A program made the position numbers and the translations under genes. This document shows, piece by piece, positions 63,757 to 64,000 of a stretch of 64,000 nt of DNA. The notes below the pieces were generated by a model, which ran no database searches, was not told where the DNA came from, and saw only the letters and a list, made by a program, of their open reading frames with translations. Where the stretch lies: contig JAJTUP010000044.1 of NCBI GenBank assembly GCA_021399435.1, positions 124,001 through 188,000 on the forward strand, in the 5' to 3' direction. How positions within the stretch are numbered: the stretch's first letter is position 1; each line of letters starts with the position of its first letter. The stretch comes from Diaporthe sp. PMI_573 (taxonomy: Eukaryota > Ascomycota > Sordariomycetes > Diaporthales > Diaporthaceae).

Positions 63757-64000
63757 CAGGTATTCGCCACGGGTGAATATCATGAGAAATCAGTTCGAAA
63801 CGGTCTTTTCTTCGTGATGATGTCTAGAGGCTAAGTTCTGGTGGTGGCCTTCAGGGCACGGAAGTGCCCTTATGGCGACCCCTTTTCCGGCTGACTAAGC
63901 AGAAGGCAACGGCCAGCCGTCACTATCAAAGACCTCGATCTACACCGGTTCCAGGCCTTATCAGGCGACCAGGTGGTTAATCTCGTCAAAAGCGCGGTTA
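63757..64000. other. Right edge, possible upstream part of the split gene
   Basis: No gene can be called in 244 bp. On the minus strand it should contain whatever preceded the LTR insertion. The word CCGGCTGACTAAGCA at 63889-63903 also occurs in the copia LTRs at 42.4-42.8 kb. Confidence 0.3.

Noticed and set aside
1..64000. A Starship-type giant element or biosynthetic gene cluster
   Set aside because: No DUF3435 tyrosine recombinase, polyketide synthase, NRPS or terpene cyclase signature was seen, and the single P450 is broken.

Overview
The window looks like an accessory, transposon-dense region of a filamentous ascomycete (Pezizomycotina, probably Sordariomycetes). The evidence is short introns of about 50-100 bp with CTAAC-type branch sites, Zn2Cys6 and fungal-type bZIP regulators, an AIM11 homologue, a Tad-type LINE, Fot/pogo, hAT, piggyBac, copia and gypsy elements, and C-to-T nonsense mutations in one transposon that resemble RIP or cytosine deamination. 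No RNA genes, CRISPR arrays or bacterial-type operons were seen. All calls come from reading the sequence; nothing was searched against a database.

Layout, left to right. 0.4-3.2 kb: a solo LTR, then the 5' end of a hAT transposon whose open N-terminal half splices in frame into a Zn2Cys6-like regulator, a transposase-transcription factor fusion. 4.5-5.4 kb: a decayed bZIP gene. 7.1-10.0 kb: an intact five-exon Zn2Cys6 regulator. 10.3-13.2 kb: a hAT element with perfect 8-bp target duplication, 20-bp TIRs and seven nonsense codons, inserted about 250 bp upstream of that regulator. 13.5-16.3 kb: a LINE whose endonuclease ORF runs in frame into the C-terminal half of a ComA-like (phosphosulfolactate synthase family) protein. 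17.5-23.4 kb: a DUF1349 protein, an apparently intact piggyBac element with 41-bp TIRs, and an F-box protein.

24-37 kb is a transposon graveyard: copia integrase, hAT fragments, a MITE, two ankyrin proteins (one starting inside an antisense hAT fragment), a gypsy element split by an inversion within its reverse transcriptase, and pogo pieces. 40-45.6 kb holds pogo fragments, two copia LTRs forming a 480-bp palindrome, a copia RNase H piece and a broken cytochrome P450. 47.7-49.1 kb is an intact six-exon Pth11/rhodopsin-like membrane protein. 51.1-53.0 kb is an intact pogo element with unequal tandem repeats in its ends. 56-64 kb contains two related Ser/Thr-rich single-pass membrane proteins flanking AIM11. 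AIM11 is cut by a non-autonomous hAT insertion and the second membrane protein by a solo LTR.

The host genes do not form an obvious pathway or cluster. The common theme is transposons rewriting genes: two protein fusions, a captured start codon, a captured stop codon, a disrupted upstream region and a split exon.
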